The translations under genes were made by a program, and so were the position numbers. A model generated the notes under the pieces. The model was given only the letters and a program-made list of their open reading frames with translations. It was not told where the DNA came from and searched no databases. From Pseudomonas pohangensis (lineage in GTDB: Bacteria; Pseudomonadota; Gammaproteobacteria; Pseudomonadales; Pseudomonadaceae), in contig NZ_LT629785.1 of the NCBI RefSeq assembly GCF_900105995.1, positions 2,232,001 through 2,296,000 of the forward strand: 64,000 nucleotides of DNA, given 5' to 3'. This document shows positions 44,861 through 54,172 of the stretch, piece by piece; the stretch's first letter is position 1, and the number at the start of each line of letters is the position of its first letter.

Positions 44861-46315
44861 ATGGCCCTGCAGTCACTCCGCTCGCTTGGCTTCATCATCG
44901 GTATTTTCCTGATCACCCTGGCGGTCAGCATGCTGATTCCGATGCTGACACTGGTCCTGTTCAAGCATGAGGGGGAACTCTCTGCCTTTACCTGGTCCTG
45001 CCTGATCACCGCGCTGGCCGGCCTGGCGCTGACCTTGCCGGGTCGGCCGAAGGATTCCAACCTGCGGCCGCGTGACATGTACATGCTGACCAGCAGCAGC
45101 TGGGTGATCGTCTGCCTGTTTGCCGCGCTGCCGATGGTACTGATCCAGCACATCAGTTACACCGATGCCTTCTTCGAAACCATGTCCGGGGTGACCACCA
45201 CCGGCTCGACCGTGCTGACCAATCTGGATCAGGCCTCACCGGGGCTGCTGATCTGGCGCTCCATGCTGCAGTGGCTGGGCGGCATCGGCTTTATCGGCAT
45301 GGCCGTGGCCATTCTGCCGCTGTTGCGCGTCGGCGGCATGCGCCTGTTCCAGACCGAATCGTCCGACTGGGGCGAGAAAGTCATGCCGCGTTCGCACATG
45401 GCCGCCAAGTACATATTGGCGGTGTATACCGCACTGACCGTGCTTGGCTTTTTGGGCTTATGGGCCGCGGGGATGAGCGCCTTCGAGGCGATCAACCATG
45501 CCATGACCGCCATCTCCACCGGCGGTTACTCCACCTCCGACGCCTCCATGGCGCACTGGACCCAGCCAGCCATTCACTGGATTGCCGTGGCCTTGATGAT
45601 TGCCGGCAGCCTGCCCTTTACCCTGTATGTCGCCAGCCTGCGCGGCAACTACAAGGCACTGCTGCGTGACCATCAGGTCCGCGGCCTGCTCGGCTTTCTG
45701 CTGGCCAGCTGGCTGGTGGTCGGCGCCTGGCTGCACCTGCATTCCCAGCTGGGCTGGATAGATGCCATACGGGTCGCGGCGTTCAATATCACCTCCGTGG
45801 TGACTACCACCGGTTACGCCCTGGGCGACTACACCACCTGGGGAAGTTTTGCCGTACTGCTGTTTTTCTATCTGACCTTTGTCGGCGGCTGCTCCGGCTC
45901 GACCGCCGGCGGCCTGAAGATCTTCCGCTTCCAGGTCGCCTTTGTACTGTTGCGCGCCAACCTGTTGCGACTGGTGCACCCGCGCGCGGTGATCAAGCAG
46001 CAGTACAACGGCCACAACCTTGACGAAGACATCGTCAGCGCGATGATCACCTTCTCGTTCTTCTTTGCCGTGACCATCTCGCTGATCGCCATCGGCCTGA
46101 CCCTGACCGGACTGGACTGGATCACTGCACTCACCGGCGCCGCCACCGCCGTATGCAACGTGGGCCCGGGACTGGGGCCGATCATTGGCCCGGCGGGCAA
46201 TTTTGCCACCCTCAGCGATAGCGCCAAGTGGCTGCTGACCGCAGGCATGCTGCTCGGCCGGCTGGAAATCCTCACGGTACTGGTGCTCTTCACCCGCGCT
46301 TTCTGGAAACACTAG
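44861..46315 (+). CDS. trkH: Potassium uptake protein TrkH, copy 1
   Basis: 484-aa K+-translocating subunit that works with TrkA. Four KcsA-like pore repeats: SGVTTTGSTV, MTAISTGGYSTSD, SVVTTTGYALGD and TAVCNVGPGLGP. GGCSGSTAGGLKIFR marks the conserved loop after the third pore. A second, closely similar gene follows 111 bp downstream in the same direction. No trkA is in the window. Confidence 0.95.
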   Translation: MALQSLRSLGFIIGIFLITLAVSMLIPMLTLVLFKHEGELSAFTWSCLITALAGLALTLPGRPKDSNLRPRDMYMLTSSSWVIVCLFAALPMVLIQHISYTDAFFETMSGVTTTGSTVLTNLDQASPGLLIWRSMLQWLGGIGFIGMAVAILPLLRVGGMRLFQTESSDWGEKVMPRSHMAAKYILAVYTALTVLGFLGLWAAGMSAFEAINHAMTAISTGGYSTSDASMAHWTQPAIHWIAVALMIAGSLPFTLYVASLRGNYKALLRDHQVRGLLGFLLASWLVVGAWLHLHSQLGWIDAIRVAAFNITSVVTTTGYALGDYTTWGSFAVLLFFYLTFVGGCSGSTAGGLKIFRFQVAFVLLRANLLRLVHPRAVIKQQYNGHNLDEDIVSAMITFSFFFAVTISLIAIGLTLTGLDWITALTGAATAVCNVGPGLGPIIGPAGNFATLSDSAKWLLTAGMLLGRLEILTVLVLFTRAFWKH

Positions 46316-46426
46316 ATACCGGCTGTAGTGTGGCCTCCGGCAAAGCCGGCGCTCCCGCCCAATGGAGGATTTACAGCAGGTTCTAGCCGCGTAGAATGCA
46401 GCCCCACTTGAACAAGAGGGCGCTGC

Positions 46427-47881
46427 ATGAGCCTGCCAACCCTGCGCATGATCGGCTTTGTCATCGGGTTGTTCCTGCTGACCGTTGCTGCCAGCATGCT
46501 GATTCCGATGATTACCCTGATCCTTCTCGATCACCAGTCGGAGTTGTCTGCCTTTGCCTGGTCCTGCGTGATTACCGCCATCGCCGGTCTGGCCCTGGCT
46601 GGCGGTGGCCGCCCCAAGCATGCCAGCCTGCGCCCGCGCGACATGTACATGCTGACCACCGCCAGCTGGATTGCGGTGTGCATCTTTGCTGCCCTGCCGA
46701 TGGTGCTGGTGCATCACATCAGCTATACCGACGCCTTCTTCGAAACCATGTCCGGGATTACCACCACCGGCTCGACGGTCATCAGCGGCCTCGACCATGC
46801 CTCGCCGGGCCTGCTGATCTGGCGCTCCCTGCTGCAATGGCTGGGCGGCATCGGCTTTATCGCCATGGCCGTGGCCATTCTGCCACTGCTGCGGGTCGGC
46901 GGCATGCGCCTGTTCCAGACCGAGTCATCGGACTGGAGCGAGAAAGTCATGCCACGCTCGCACATGGCCGCCAAGTACTTTCTGGGCATCTATATCGCCT
47001 TCACCCTGCTCGGCTTTGTGGGTTTCTGGCTGGCCGGCATGACGCCGTTCGACGCCATCAATCACTCGATGACCTCGATTGCCACTGGCGGCTACTCGAC
47101 CTCCGATGCCTCCCTCGGAAACTGGCAACAACCGGCTGTGCACTGGGTTGCCGTGGCCCTGATGATCTGTGGCGGCGTGCCCTTCACCCTGTATGTAGCC
47201 ACCTTGCGCGGCAACCTCAAAGCCCTGTGGCGCGACCAGCAGGTACGCGGCTTTGTCGGCTTTCTGGTGATCACCTGGCTGACTGTAGGTACCTGGCTCT
47301 GGCTCAACTCGGACTACAGCTGGCTGGATGCCTTCCGTATCACCAGCCTCAGCGTGACCTCGATAGTTACCGGTACCGGCTTTGCGGTGACCGATTACAG
47401 CCTCTGGGGCGGCTTTGCCATTCTGCTGTTTTTCTACCTGACCTTCGTCGGCGGCTGCTCCGGCTCAACCACCGGTGGCCTGAAAATCTTCCGCTTCCAG
47501 GTCGCCTATGTGCTGCTGCGAGCCAACCTGCAACAGCTGGTACACCCGCGCGCGGTGATCAAACAGCAGTACAACAAGCACAACCTGGACGAGGACATTG
47601 TCCGCTCGCTGATCACTTTCTCGTTTTTCTTTGCCGTCACCATCGCCGTGCTTGCCCTTGGCCTGTCCCTCACCGGCGTGGACTGGATGACCGCCCTGAC
47701 CGGCGCCGCCACCGCCGTGTGCAATGTCGGCCCGGGGCTGGGGCCGGTCATCGGTCCGGCCGGAAACTTCTCCACCTTGCCGGATGCGGCGAAGTGGATG
47801 CTGACGGTCGGCATGCTGCTGGGCCGCCTGGAGATCCTCACCGTCCTGGTGCTGTTCACCAACACCTTCTGGAAACACTGA
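46427..47881 (+). CDS. trkH: Potassium uptake protein TrkH, copy 2
   Basis: 484 aa, the same length as copy 1 and alike through most of its length. Pore repeats are SGITTTGSTV, MTSIATGGYSTSD, TSIVTGTGFAVTD and TAVCNVGPGLGP. The third filter differs (TGTGFA here, TTTGYA in copy 1), and the segment after it varies, which may change affinity or ion preference. AGAGGG lies upstream of the ATG. The spacer between copies contains a short CCGGC-AAA-GCCGG hairpin. Confidence 0.94.
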   Translation: MSLPTLRMIGFVIGLFLLTVAASMLIPMITLILLDHQSELSAFAWSCVITAIAGLALAGGGRPKHASLRPRDMYMLTTASWIAVCIFAALPMVLVHHISYTDAFFETMSGITTTGSTVISGLDHASPGLLIWRSLLQWLGGIGFIAMAVAILPLLRVGGMRLFQTESSDWSEKVMPRSHMAAKYFLGIYIAFTLLGFVGFWLAGMTPFDAINHSMTSIATGGYSTSDASLGNWQQPAVHWVAVALMICGGVPFTLYVATLRGNLKALWRDQQVRGFVGFLVITWLTVGTWLWLNSDYSWLDAFRITSLSVTSIVTGTGFAVTDYSLWGGFAILLFFYLTFVGGCSGSTTGGLKIFRFQVAYVLLRANLQQLVHPRAVIKQQYNKHNLDEDIVRSLITFSFFFAVTIAVLALGLSLTGVDWMTALTGAATAVCNVGPGLGPVIGPAGNFSTLPDAAKWMLTVGMLLGRLEILTVLVLFTNTFWKH

Positions 47882-48042
47882 GAACGGCAACCGCCTTGCG
47901 CTGACCCGGCGTCAATTTATACGCACAAATTCGCCGAACCACCCGCAAACGCCAAAATATCGACCATTCGTCGTACCGTCAGGCAGGACGCTGCCCAGCG
48001 CATACACTCCGAGAAGTCAGGATATATTTTGGAGATACAGCC

Positions 48043-48249
48043 ATGTTCACTCGCCGGGCGGTTGACCCCGTAGTCGCAACCCACTACCGCAGCAAGCGCA
48101 TCAGCACGGTAAATGGACAGTTTTTCTTTTCCACCCGCGAAGGAACCTTCGAAGGGCCCTACTTCACCCAGAGTGATGCCGAACGCGAGATCGCCTGCTA
48201 CATACGGCGTACCCGGCAAGGTGACGACATCATGCAGCGTTCGCATTAA
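48043..48249 (+). CDS. Small conserved protein, function unknown
   Basis: 68 aa: MFTRRAVDPVVATHYRSKRI, then GQFFFSTREGTFEGPYFTQSDAEREIACYIRR. GGAG 8 nt before the ATG and GC-rich codon use support a real gene. The pattern resembles small Pseudomonas proteins filed as DUF6316, from memory and uncertain. No signal peptide or membrane segment. It is followed 17 bp later by a strong terminator. Confidence 0.72.
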   Translation: MFTRRAVDPVVATHYRSKRISTVNGQFFFSTREGTFEGPYFTQSDAEREIACYIRRTRQGDDIMQRSH

Positions 48250-48266
48250 TCGTCATCAGCCCGGCC

Positions 48267-48302
48267 AAACAGGAAATCGCGCCGAGGCGCGACTTCCTGT
48301 TT
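48267..48302. terminator. Bidirectional hairpin terminator between the small ORF and ppk2
   Basis: AAACAGGAA-A-TCGCGCC pairs with GGCGCGA-C-TTCCTGTTT around a GA loop. A and T flanks make it usable for both convergent genes. Confidence 0.85.
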
Positions 48303-48321
48303 ACTGGCAAGGCAAATCAAC

Positions 48322-49815
48322 TCAATCCTTCTTCCGCGAAAATGCCGCTTCCAGTGCCTCGTTGATGGTGCGCAGCACCTTGACCCGGGCAAAGCGCTTG
48401 TCGTTGGCCTCAACCAGCGTCCAGTGCGCTATCTCACTACTGGTCCGATCGACCATGTCACCCACCGCGTCCACGTATTCATCCCATTTGGCCCGGTTAC
48501 GCCAGTCTTCATCGGTGATCTTGAAGCGTTTGTAGCCAACTTCCTCGCGATCCTTGAAGCGCTGCTCCTGGGTATCACGGTCAATTGCCAGCCAGAACTT
48601 GACCAGCACTACACCATGACTGGTCAGACTTTCCTCGAAGTCGCTGATCTCGCTATAGGCCCTTAACCAGTCTGCCTGTGAACAAAAACCCTCGACCCGC
48701 TCCACCAGAACCCGGCCATACCAGGTGCGATCGAAGATGGTCATTTTTCCATGGGCCGGCACGTGCCGCCAGAAACGCCACAGATAGGGCTGGGCAAGCT
48801 CTTCCTGGGTCGGCGCCCCCACCTGCACTACCCGGTAGGAACGCGGGTCGATTGCTTCCGTCACCCGCCGGATCGCACCGCCCTTGCCCGCCGCATCGTT
48901 ACCCTCGAATGCCACCAGTAATGAGTGACGCCGCATGCGCTTGTCACTCATCAGACCTGCCAGCCTTGCCTGCTCGCTGGCCAGCTCGGTTTTGTAGTCT
49001 TCCTTGCTCAGGCTCTGGCTCATGTCCAGCGCATCGAGCAAACCACGGTTATCCAGACTCGAAATCAACGGTGCTGCATGCGGCTGGGTTTTCGGCCGGG
49101 CTTCGGCTTTCAGTGCTGCCTGCATCCCCTCCAGCAAAGTGCGCGCTACCGTCAGGTTGCGATAATTGGCATCAGACCCTTCCACCACATACCAGGGCGC
49201 ATAATCCCGGCTGGTACGGCGCAGCACCCGCTCGCCAAAGCGCACGAACTTGTCGTAAACCTTGGCCTGCTGCCACTCGAAAGGGCTGACCTGCCAGCTG
49301 CGCAGCGGGTCGGACTTGAGCAGGTCAATGCGCTTGTGCATCTGTTTCTTGGACAGGTGAAACCAGAATTTGAAGATCAGCGTGCCTTCATCACAGAGCA
49401 TGCGTTCAAGGCGCTCGGCGGCCTCCGCCGCCTGATCGAAAGTTGCCGTATTGATCCTGCCCTGCACCCGGGCATTGAGCATCTGGCTGTACCAGTTGCC
49501 GAAGAAGATACCGGTCTGGCCCTTGGGCGGCAGACGCCGCCAGTAACGCCATTCCGGCGGGCGCACCAGCTCCTCGTCGGTTTGCAGGGCAAAACTTTCC
49601 ACGCGGATCAGCCGCGGGTCCATCCAGGTATTTAGCAGTTTGACTGTTTCGCCCTTGCCGGCGCCCTCGATGCCATTGATCAGGATCAGCACCGGGAAAC
49701 GTGCTTGTCGCTGTAATTCGAACTGTGCCTCAAGCAGGGACTCCCTCAATGCCGGGGCCATTTCATCAAAGGTTGCATCATCAATTTTGTGCCCCAACTC
49801 GGCCGACTCGAACAT
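48322..49815 (-). CDS. pap: Two-domain polyphosphate kinase 2 (polyP:AMP phosphotransferase)
   Basis: 497 aa with two PPK2 domains. The first has a Walker A-like GIEGAGKGETVKLLNTWMDPR, the second GNDAAGKGGAIRRVTEAIDPRSY and the lid FDRTWYGRVLVERVEGF. In tandem-domain (class II) PPK2 the C-terminal domain is the active one and phosphorylates AMP to ADP from polyphosphate. GAGG 7 nt before ATG 49815 fixes the start. Monocistronic; divergent from mnmC. Confidence 0.92.
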   Translation of the reverse strand: MFESAELGHKIDDATFDEMAPALRESLLEAQFELQRQARFPVLILINGIEGAGKGETVKLLNTWMDPRLIRVESFALQTDEELVRPPEWRYWRRLPPKGQTGIFFGNWYSQMLNARVQGRINTATFDQAAEAAERLERMLCDEGTLIFKFWFHLSKKQMHKRIDLLKSDPLRSWQVSPFEWQQAKVYDKFVRFGERVLRRTSRDYAPWYVVEGSDANYRNLTVARTLLEGMQAALKAEARPKTQPHAAPLISSLDNRGLLDALDMSQSLSKEDYKTELASEQARLAGLMSDKRMRRHSLLVAFEGNDAAGKGGAIRRVTEAIDPRSYRVVQVGAPTQEELAQPYLWRFWRHVPAHGKMTIFDRTWYGRVLVERVEGFCSQADWLRAYSEISDFEESLTSHGVVLVKFWLAIDRDTQEQRFKDREEVGYKRFKITDEDWRNRAKWDEYVDAVGDMVDRTSSEIAHWTLVEANDKRFARVKVLRTINEALEAAFSRKKD

Positions 49816-49939
49816 AATCAATCCTCAAAATGGAAGCTTAAAGACTAGCCGAGAAAATCAGCCAGAGTCGACAAACTGTACCTGCGTTGACCTCGCGCAA
49901 TCGTTTAGAATCCGTCGCCTTCCCAGCAGTGACCTTGCC

Positions 49940-51901
49940 ATGTCCGAAGTATCCCACGCCCAGCTCGACTGGGACGATCAGGGCCAGCCGTTGTCGCGCA
50001 GCTTTGACGATGTGTATTTTTCACGCGCTTCCGGTCTGGGCGAAACCCGCCATGTGTTTCTCGACAGCAACGACCTGCCCCGGCGCTTTGCCGCGCTGCA
50101 GGCAGGCGAGCAACTGTGCATAGGTGAAACCGGCTTTGGCACCGGTTTGAATTTTCTCTGTGCCTGGCAGCTGTTCGAGCAACAGGCCGCGGCGGATACC
50201 CGGCTGCACTTTGTCAGCGTGGAAAAGTATCCGCTGCAGCGCGCCGACCTGCACAGGGCGCTGGCCCTGTGGCCGGAACTCGGCGTTCAGGCCGATCAGC
50301 TGCTGGAGCAATACGTTGCCATTCATCCGGGCTTTCAGCGCCTGGTGTTTGCCGGCGGCCGTGTGCTGCTGACGCTGCTGATCGGCGATGTGCTGGACAG
50401 ATTGCCGGAACTCGACGCACGCATCGACGCCTGGTTCCTCGACGGTTTTTCACCGGCGAAGAACCCGCAGATGTGGAGCCCCGGACTGTTTGCCCAGCTG
50501 GCGCGCCTGTCGGCACCAAACGCCAGTCTGGCCACCTTTACCAGTGCCGGCTTCGTCCGTCGCGGTCTGGGCGAGGCCGGCTTTGCCGTGCAAAGGATCA
50601 AGGGTTATGGGCACAAGCGGGAAATGCTGGCCGGGCACTTTGCCGGTCAAGCCGCGGCAGAAGGCAAGCCCTGGTTCAGGCGCCCCGGCTACAAGCCGCT
50701 GCAGCGTACGGCACTGGTGATCGGCGCCGGTCTGGCCGGCTGTGCCAGTGCCGCCAGTCTGGCAGCCCGCGGCTGGCAGGTCACCCTGCTCGAACGCCAC
50801 GCCGGACTGGCCGCCGAAGCCTCGGGCAACCCGCAGGGCGTGCTCTATCTGAAACTCTCGGCCCACGGCACGGCGCTGTCACAACTGATTCTCGGCGGCT
50901 TCGGCTACACCCGCCGGCTGCTGCCGCAACTGCCCGAGGCCAGTGACTGGCAGGCCTGTGGCGTGTTGCAGCTGGGCTTCGATGCGGCCGAGCAGGCCCG
51001 CCAGGCCAAACTGGCTGCCGCCTTTGCCGATGATCTGCTGCAAGCCGTCGATCAGCCGCAGGCACAGGCCCTGGCCGGCGTTGCACTGGCGTCAGGCGGG
51101 CTGTTCTTTCCCGAAGCCGGCTGGGTCAATCCGCCAGCGCTGTGCCAGCTATTGGCCAGCCATCCGAACATCCGGCTGCTCCCCCGGCGGCAGGCACTTG
51201 AACTGCGCAAAACCGGCGATGGCTGGCAGGCTCTGCAAGGCGAGCAGCTGCTGGCCAGCGCAGCCGTGGTGGTGCTGGCCGGCGCCGCCGAGGTCAGCCA
51301 ATTCCCGTGTACCGCGCACCTGCCACTCAAGCGCATCCGCGGCCAGATCAGCTACCTGCCGGCTACAGCCGCCAGCCAGGCCCTGCAAACCGTGGTCTGC
51401 GCCGAAGGCTACGTCGCCCCGGTCCGCCACGGCATGCATACCCTGGGCGCCAGTTTCGACTTCAAGCGCGACGATCTCGACCTGTGCGCCAGCGAACACC
51501 AGGGCAACCTGCAACTGCTGGATTCGATTTCCACAGACCTCGCCGGGCAGCTGCAGCGCGCAGAACTCGATCCCGCCACCCTGCAGGGCCGCGCTGCCTT
51601 TCGCTGCACCACGCCCGACTACCTGCCGCTGATTGGCCCGCTGGCCGATCACCAGGCATTCCTGCAGCGCTATGCCGCACTGGGAAAAAACGCACGCAAG
51701 GAGCTGGACGCCGACTGCCCCTGGCTCGACGGTCTGTACCTGAACTGTGCCCACGGCTCCCGCGGCCTGGTCACCGCCCCGCTGGCGGCGGAACTGCTGG
51801 CCGCCTGGCTGGATGACGAACCTCTGCCGCTGCCGCGCAGCGTCGCCGAAGCCTGTCACCCCGGGCGTTTTTCTCTGCGCACGCTGACACGGGGCAGTTA
51901 G
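49940..51901 (+). CDS. mnmC: Bifunctional tRNA mnm5s2U synthesis protein
   Basis: 653 aa. The N-terminal ~245 residues are a SAM methyltransferase (MnmC2: GETGFGTGLNFLCAWQLF, DAWFLDGFSPAKNPQMW); the C-terminal part is the FAD-dependent oxidoreductase (MnmC1: ALVIGAGLAGCASAASLAARGWQ, EASGNPQGVLYLKLS). It finishes the wobble uridine modification of several tRNAs. The start is ATG 49940; the long upstream open frame lies antisense to ppk2 and is discounted. Confidence 0.95.
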   Translation: MSEVSHAQLDWDDQGQPLSRSFDDVYFSRASGLGETRHVFLDSNDLPRRFAALQAGEQLCIGETGFGTGLNFLCAWQLFEQQAAADTRLHFVSVEKYPLQRADLHRALALWPELGVQADQLLEQYVAIHPGFQRLVFAGGRVLLTLLIGDVLDRLPELDARIDAWFLDGFSPAKNPQMWSPGLFAQLARLSAPNASLATFTSAGFVRRGLGEAGFAVQRIKGYGHKREMLAGHFAGQAAAEGKPWFRRPGYKPLQRTALVIGAGLAGCASAASLAARGWQVTLLERHAGLAAEASGNPQGVLYLKLSAHGTALSQLILGGFGYTRRLLPQLPEASDWQACGVLQLGFDAAEQARQAKLAAAFADDLLQAVDQPQAQALAGVALASGGLFFPEAGWVNPPALCQLLASHPNIRLLPRRQALELRKTGDGWQALQGEQLLASAAVVVLAGAAEVSQFPCTAHLPLKRIRGQISYLPATAASQALQTVVCAEGYVAPVRHGMHTLGASFDFKRDDLDLCASEHQGNLQLLDSISTDLAGQLQRAELDPATLQGRAAFRCTTPDYLPLIGPLADHQAFLQRYAALGKNARKELDADCPWLDGLYLNCAHGSRGLVTAPLAAELLAAWLDDEPLPLPRSVAEACHPGRFSLRTLTRGS

Positions 51902-51933
51902 ACTGCCTGCCACTGCCACGATCCCGAGAAACC

Positions 51934-52173
51934 ATGCTGATCCCGCCCGAAATGCTCGAAAGCGACACCCTGACCCGGCTGATCGAGGACTTCGTCACCC
52001 GCGAAGGCACCGACAACGGCGACGAAACCCCGCTGGAAACCCGCATCGCCCGGGTCCGCAAAGCGCTGCAGAAGAAACAGGCGGTGATCATCTTTGACCC
52101 GGAAAGCCAGCAATGCCAACTGGCCCTGCGCGACCAGGTACCCCGCGAGTGGCTGGAAGCACTGGATGACTGA
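51934..52173 (+). CDS. YheU-family protein
   Basis: 79 aa, MLIPPEMLESDTLTRLIEDFVTREGTD...TPLETRIARVRKALQKKQAVI, matching the UPF0270/YheU family of unknown function. It starts 32 bp after mnmC and is probably co-transcribed with it. Confidence 0.88.
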   Translation: MLIPPEMLESDTLTRLIEDFVTREGTDNGDETPLETRIARVRKALQKKQAVIIFDPESQQCQLALRDQVPREWLEALDD

Positions 52174-52264
52174 TTGCCGACAGGATTTGACTGGCCGGAA
52201 TCCACCATTCCCGCCAGCCGGATTGACGCCAGACCGCTCAGACAGCCGCGAGAGTTTTTAATCC

Positions 52265-52957
52265 ATGCGCCTCGACAAATACATTGCCCAGACCACCGAC
52301 CTGTCTCGCGCGCTGGTGAAGCTAGCCTTGCGCAACAAGCGCGTGCAGGTGAATGGCCAACAGGTGAAGGATGCCAGCCTGAACCTGAGCCCGGCCGATA
52401 CCGTTCAGCTGGACGGTGAAACACTGCGTCCGGCCGGCCCGCGTTACTTCATGCTGCACAAACCCGCAGGCTACCTGTGCGCCACAACCGATAGCCATCA
52501 CCCCACGGTGCTCGACCTGCTCGACGAACCCAACCTGCACAGCCTGCAGATAGCCGGGCGTCTGGATCTTGATACCACCGGGCTGGTGTTGATTACCGAT
52601 GATGGCCAGTGGAACCATCGCGTGACCTCGCCACGGCGAGAGTGCCAAAAAACCTATCACGTCAAACTGGCGACCGATCTGATCTGCGATGCCGAAGAAA
52701 AATTGCAGTCCGGCATCCAGCTGCACAGCGAAAAGCAGCTGACCAGGCCCGCCCGGCTCGAGCGCCTGGGCAGCAACGAAGTCAGGCTGACCATCAGCGA
52801 GGGCAAATATCATCAGGTGAAACGGATGTTTGCCGCCCTGGATAATCGCGTTATCGAACTGCACCGCGAGCGTATCGGCGGGATAACCCTGGACGATGCA
52901 CTGCAAGCGGGTGACTACCGTCCGCTGAGCGAAACAGAAATAAACAGTATCGAGTAA
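52265..52957 (+). CDS. rsuA: 16S rRNA pseudouridine(516) synthase
   Basis: 230 aa. S4 domain at the N-terminus (MRLDKYIAQTTDLSRALVKLALRNKRVQVNG), then the catalytic domain with Asp in AGRLDLDTTGLVLITDDG and the late EGKYHQVKRMFAALDNRV motif. RsuA is favoured over other family members by the compact length. It lies 91 bp after yheU. Confidence 0.9.
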   Translation: MRLDKYIAQTTDLSRALVKLALRNKRVQVNGQQVKDASLNLSPADTVQLDGETLRPAGPRYFMLHKPAGYLCATTDSHHPTVLDLLDEPNLHSLQIAGRLDLDTTGLVLITDDGQWNHRVTSPRRECQKTYHVKLATDLICDAEEKLQSGIQLHSEKQLTRPARLERLGSNEVRLTISEGKYHQVKRMFAALDNRVIELHRERIGGITLDDALQAGDYRPLSETEINSIE

Positions 52958-53053
52958 CCCCGCAAGCACCCGCCAGACAGGCCAGCCGGGCAAGGTGCCC
53001 AGGAACCGCCTGCGGCCGCTGCGGTGTTGTTCCCGGGGCCGCGCAGGCGACGC

Positions 53054-53482
53054 CTAGCCGCGCAGGCTGCCCTCGCGTTCCCAGCTGCAGCGCAGCAGCA
53101 GTTCGCCTTCATTGGGGCTGTGGAAGCCCTGTTCCGATTCCCAGCGGAAGGTGTGCATGCCGTTGAGTTCGGTTTCCAGATGGACCACTGCGCTGCCCCA
53201 GTACAGGCGCTTGAGCAGGGCTTCGAACTCCTGCACCCAGAGCTTCCACTCGTATTCGATGGCCTGGTAACTGGCGCCGAAATGGATCACCTGGGTCTGG
53301 TACAGGCCCAGACCCTGCTGCTCACAGCAGGAAAACATGTCGCGACCGATAAACGGCCAGTCGCCACCGGCCGGCAGGTTCTGCAGCACCTGACGATTGG
53401 TATCGCGGCGCTGGCGGCGGAACTCGGGGTTGTCCGTCGGCCAGTCGCGGATACACCCGTAGACAATGGACTCTATCTCCAC
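53054..53482 (-). CDS. Conserved hypothetical protein
   Basis: 142 aa: MEIESIVYGCIRDWPTDNPEFRRQRRDTNRQVLQNLP, rich in Trp and charged residues, without signal peptide or membrane segments. I do not recognise a domain. Its length, codon use and same-strand placement 69 bp after the GST gene support a real gene. Probably cytosolic. Confidence 0.65.
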   Translation of the reverse strand: MEIESIVYGCIRDWPTDNPEFRRQRRDTNRQVLQNLPAGGDWPFIGRDMFSCCEQQGLGLYQTQVIHFGASYQAIEYEWKLWVQEFEALLKRLYWGSAVVHLETELNGMHTFRWESEQGFHSPNEGELLLRCSWEREGSLRG

Positions 53483-53551
53483 ACCGGCACTCCTGTTGGT
53501 CAGCAGGCATTCTACAGAGTGTCAGCACGCAATAGCGTGTGCCAATCGAAC

Positions 53552-54154
53552 TCAGTCGAGCATGGACACATGCCGCGGGTGAGCGGCGACCCGCGCCAGC
53601 CAGGCATTGATCGCCGGATAGCCGGACAGATCGAAACCGCCTTCATGGGCCACATGGGTGTAGGCATAGAGGCTGACATCGGCAATGGTGTATTGCTCAC
53701 CGACCAGATACGGCGTGCGCTGCAGCTGCTGTTCCATCACATCCAGCGCCTTGTAGCCGCCTCTGTGACAGTTGTCATACTCGGCCCGGCGCGCCTCGGG
53801 CAAGCCCTGATAGAGCTGGATGAAGCGGGCCACGGCGATATACGGCTCATGGCTGTACTGCTCGAAGAACTGCCATTGCAGCACCTGGGTCGCCAGACGC
53901 GGCTCGCTGCAGAGGAAGGTGCTGCCCTGGGCGAGAAAATTGAGAATCGCATTGGACTCCCACAGGCAGGTGCCGTCTTCCAGCTCCAGCACCGGAATCT
54001 TGCCGTTGGGATTTTTAGCGAGGAATTCGGGCGTCTGGGTTTCACCCTTGAGTACATCGACGGCAATCCACTCATAAGGTTGCCCAAGCAGGTTGAGCAT
54101 CAGCTTGAGTTTGTAGCAATTGCCGGAACGATAATCACCGTAGACCTTGAACAT
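53552..54154 (-). CDS. Glutathione S-transferase family protein
   Basis: 200 aa. Thioredoxin-fold N-terminal domain (MFKVYGDYRSGNCYKLKLML, NPNGKIPVLELEDGTCLWESNAI with the glutathione-binding cis-Pro and ES pair) and an all-helical C-terminal domain (YTIADVSLYAYTHVA). Substrate unknown. It starts 18 bp after the aminotransferase gene, so it shares its operon. Confidence 0.92.
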   Translation of the reverse strand: MFKVYGDYRSGNCYKLKLMLNLLGQPYEWIAVDVLKGETQTPEFLAKNPNGKIPVLELEDGTCLWESNAILNFLAQGSTFLCSEPRLATQVLQWQFFEQYSHEPYIAVARFIQLYQGLPEARRAEYDNCHRGGYKALDVMEQQLQRTPYLVGEQYTIADVSLYAYTHVAHEGGFDLSGYPAINAWLARVAAHPRHVSMLD

Positions 54155-54172
54155 GCTTGCCTCCTCCCCTGA

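Noticed and set aside
46316..46426. Small RNA or gene between the two trkH copies
   Set aside because: Only a 5-bp CCGGC-AAA-GCCGG hairpin and a ribosome site are seen; no promoter or terminator pair.
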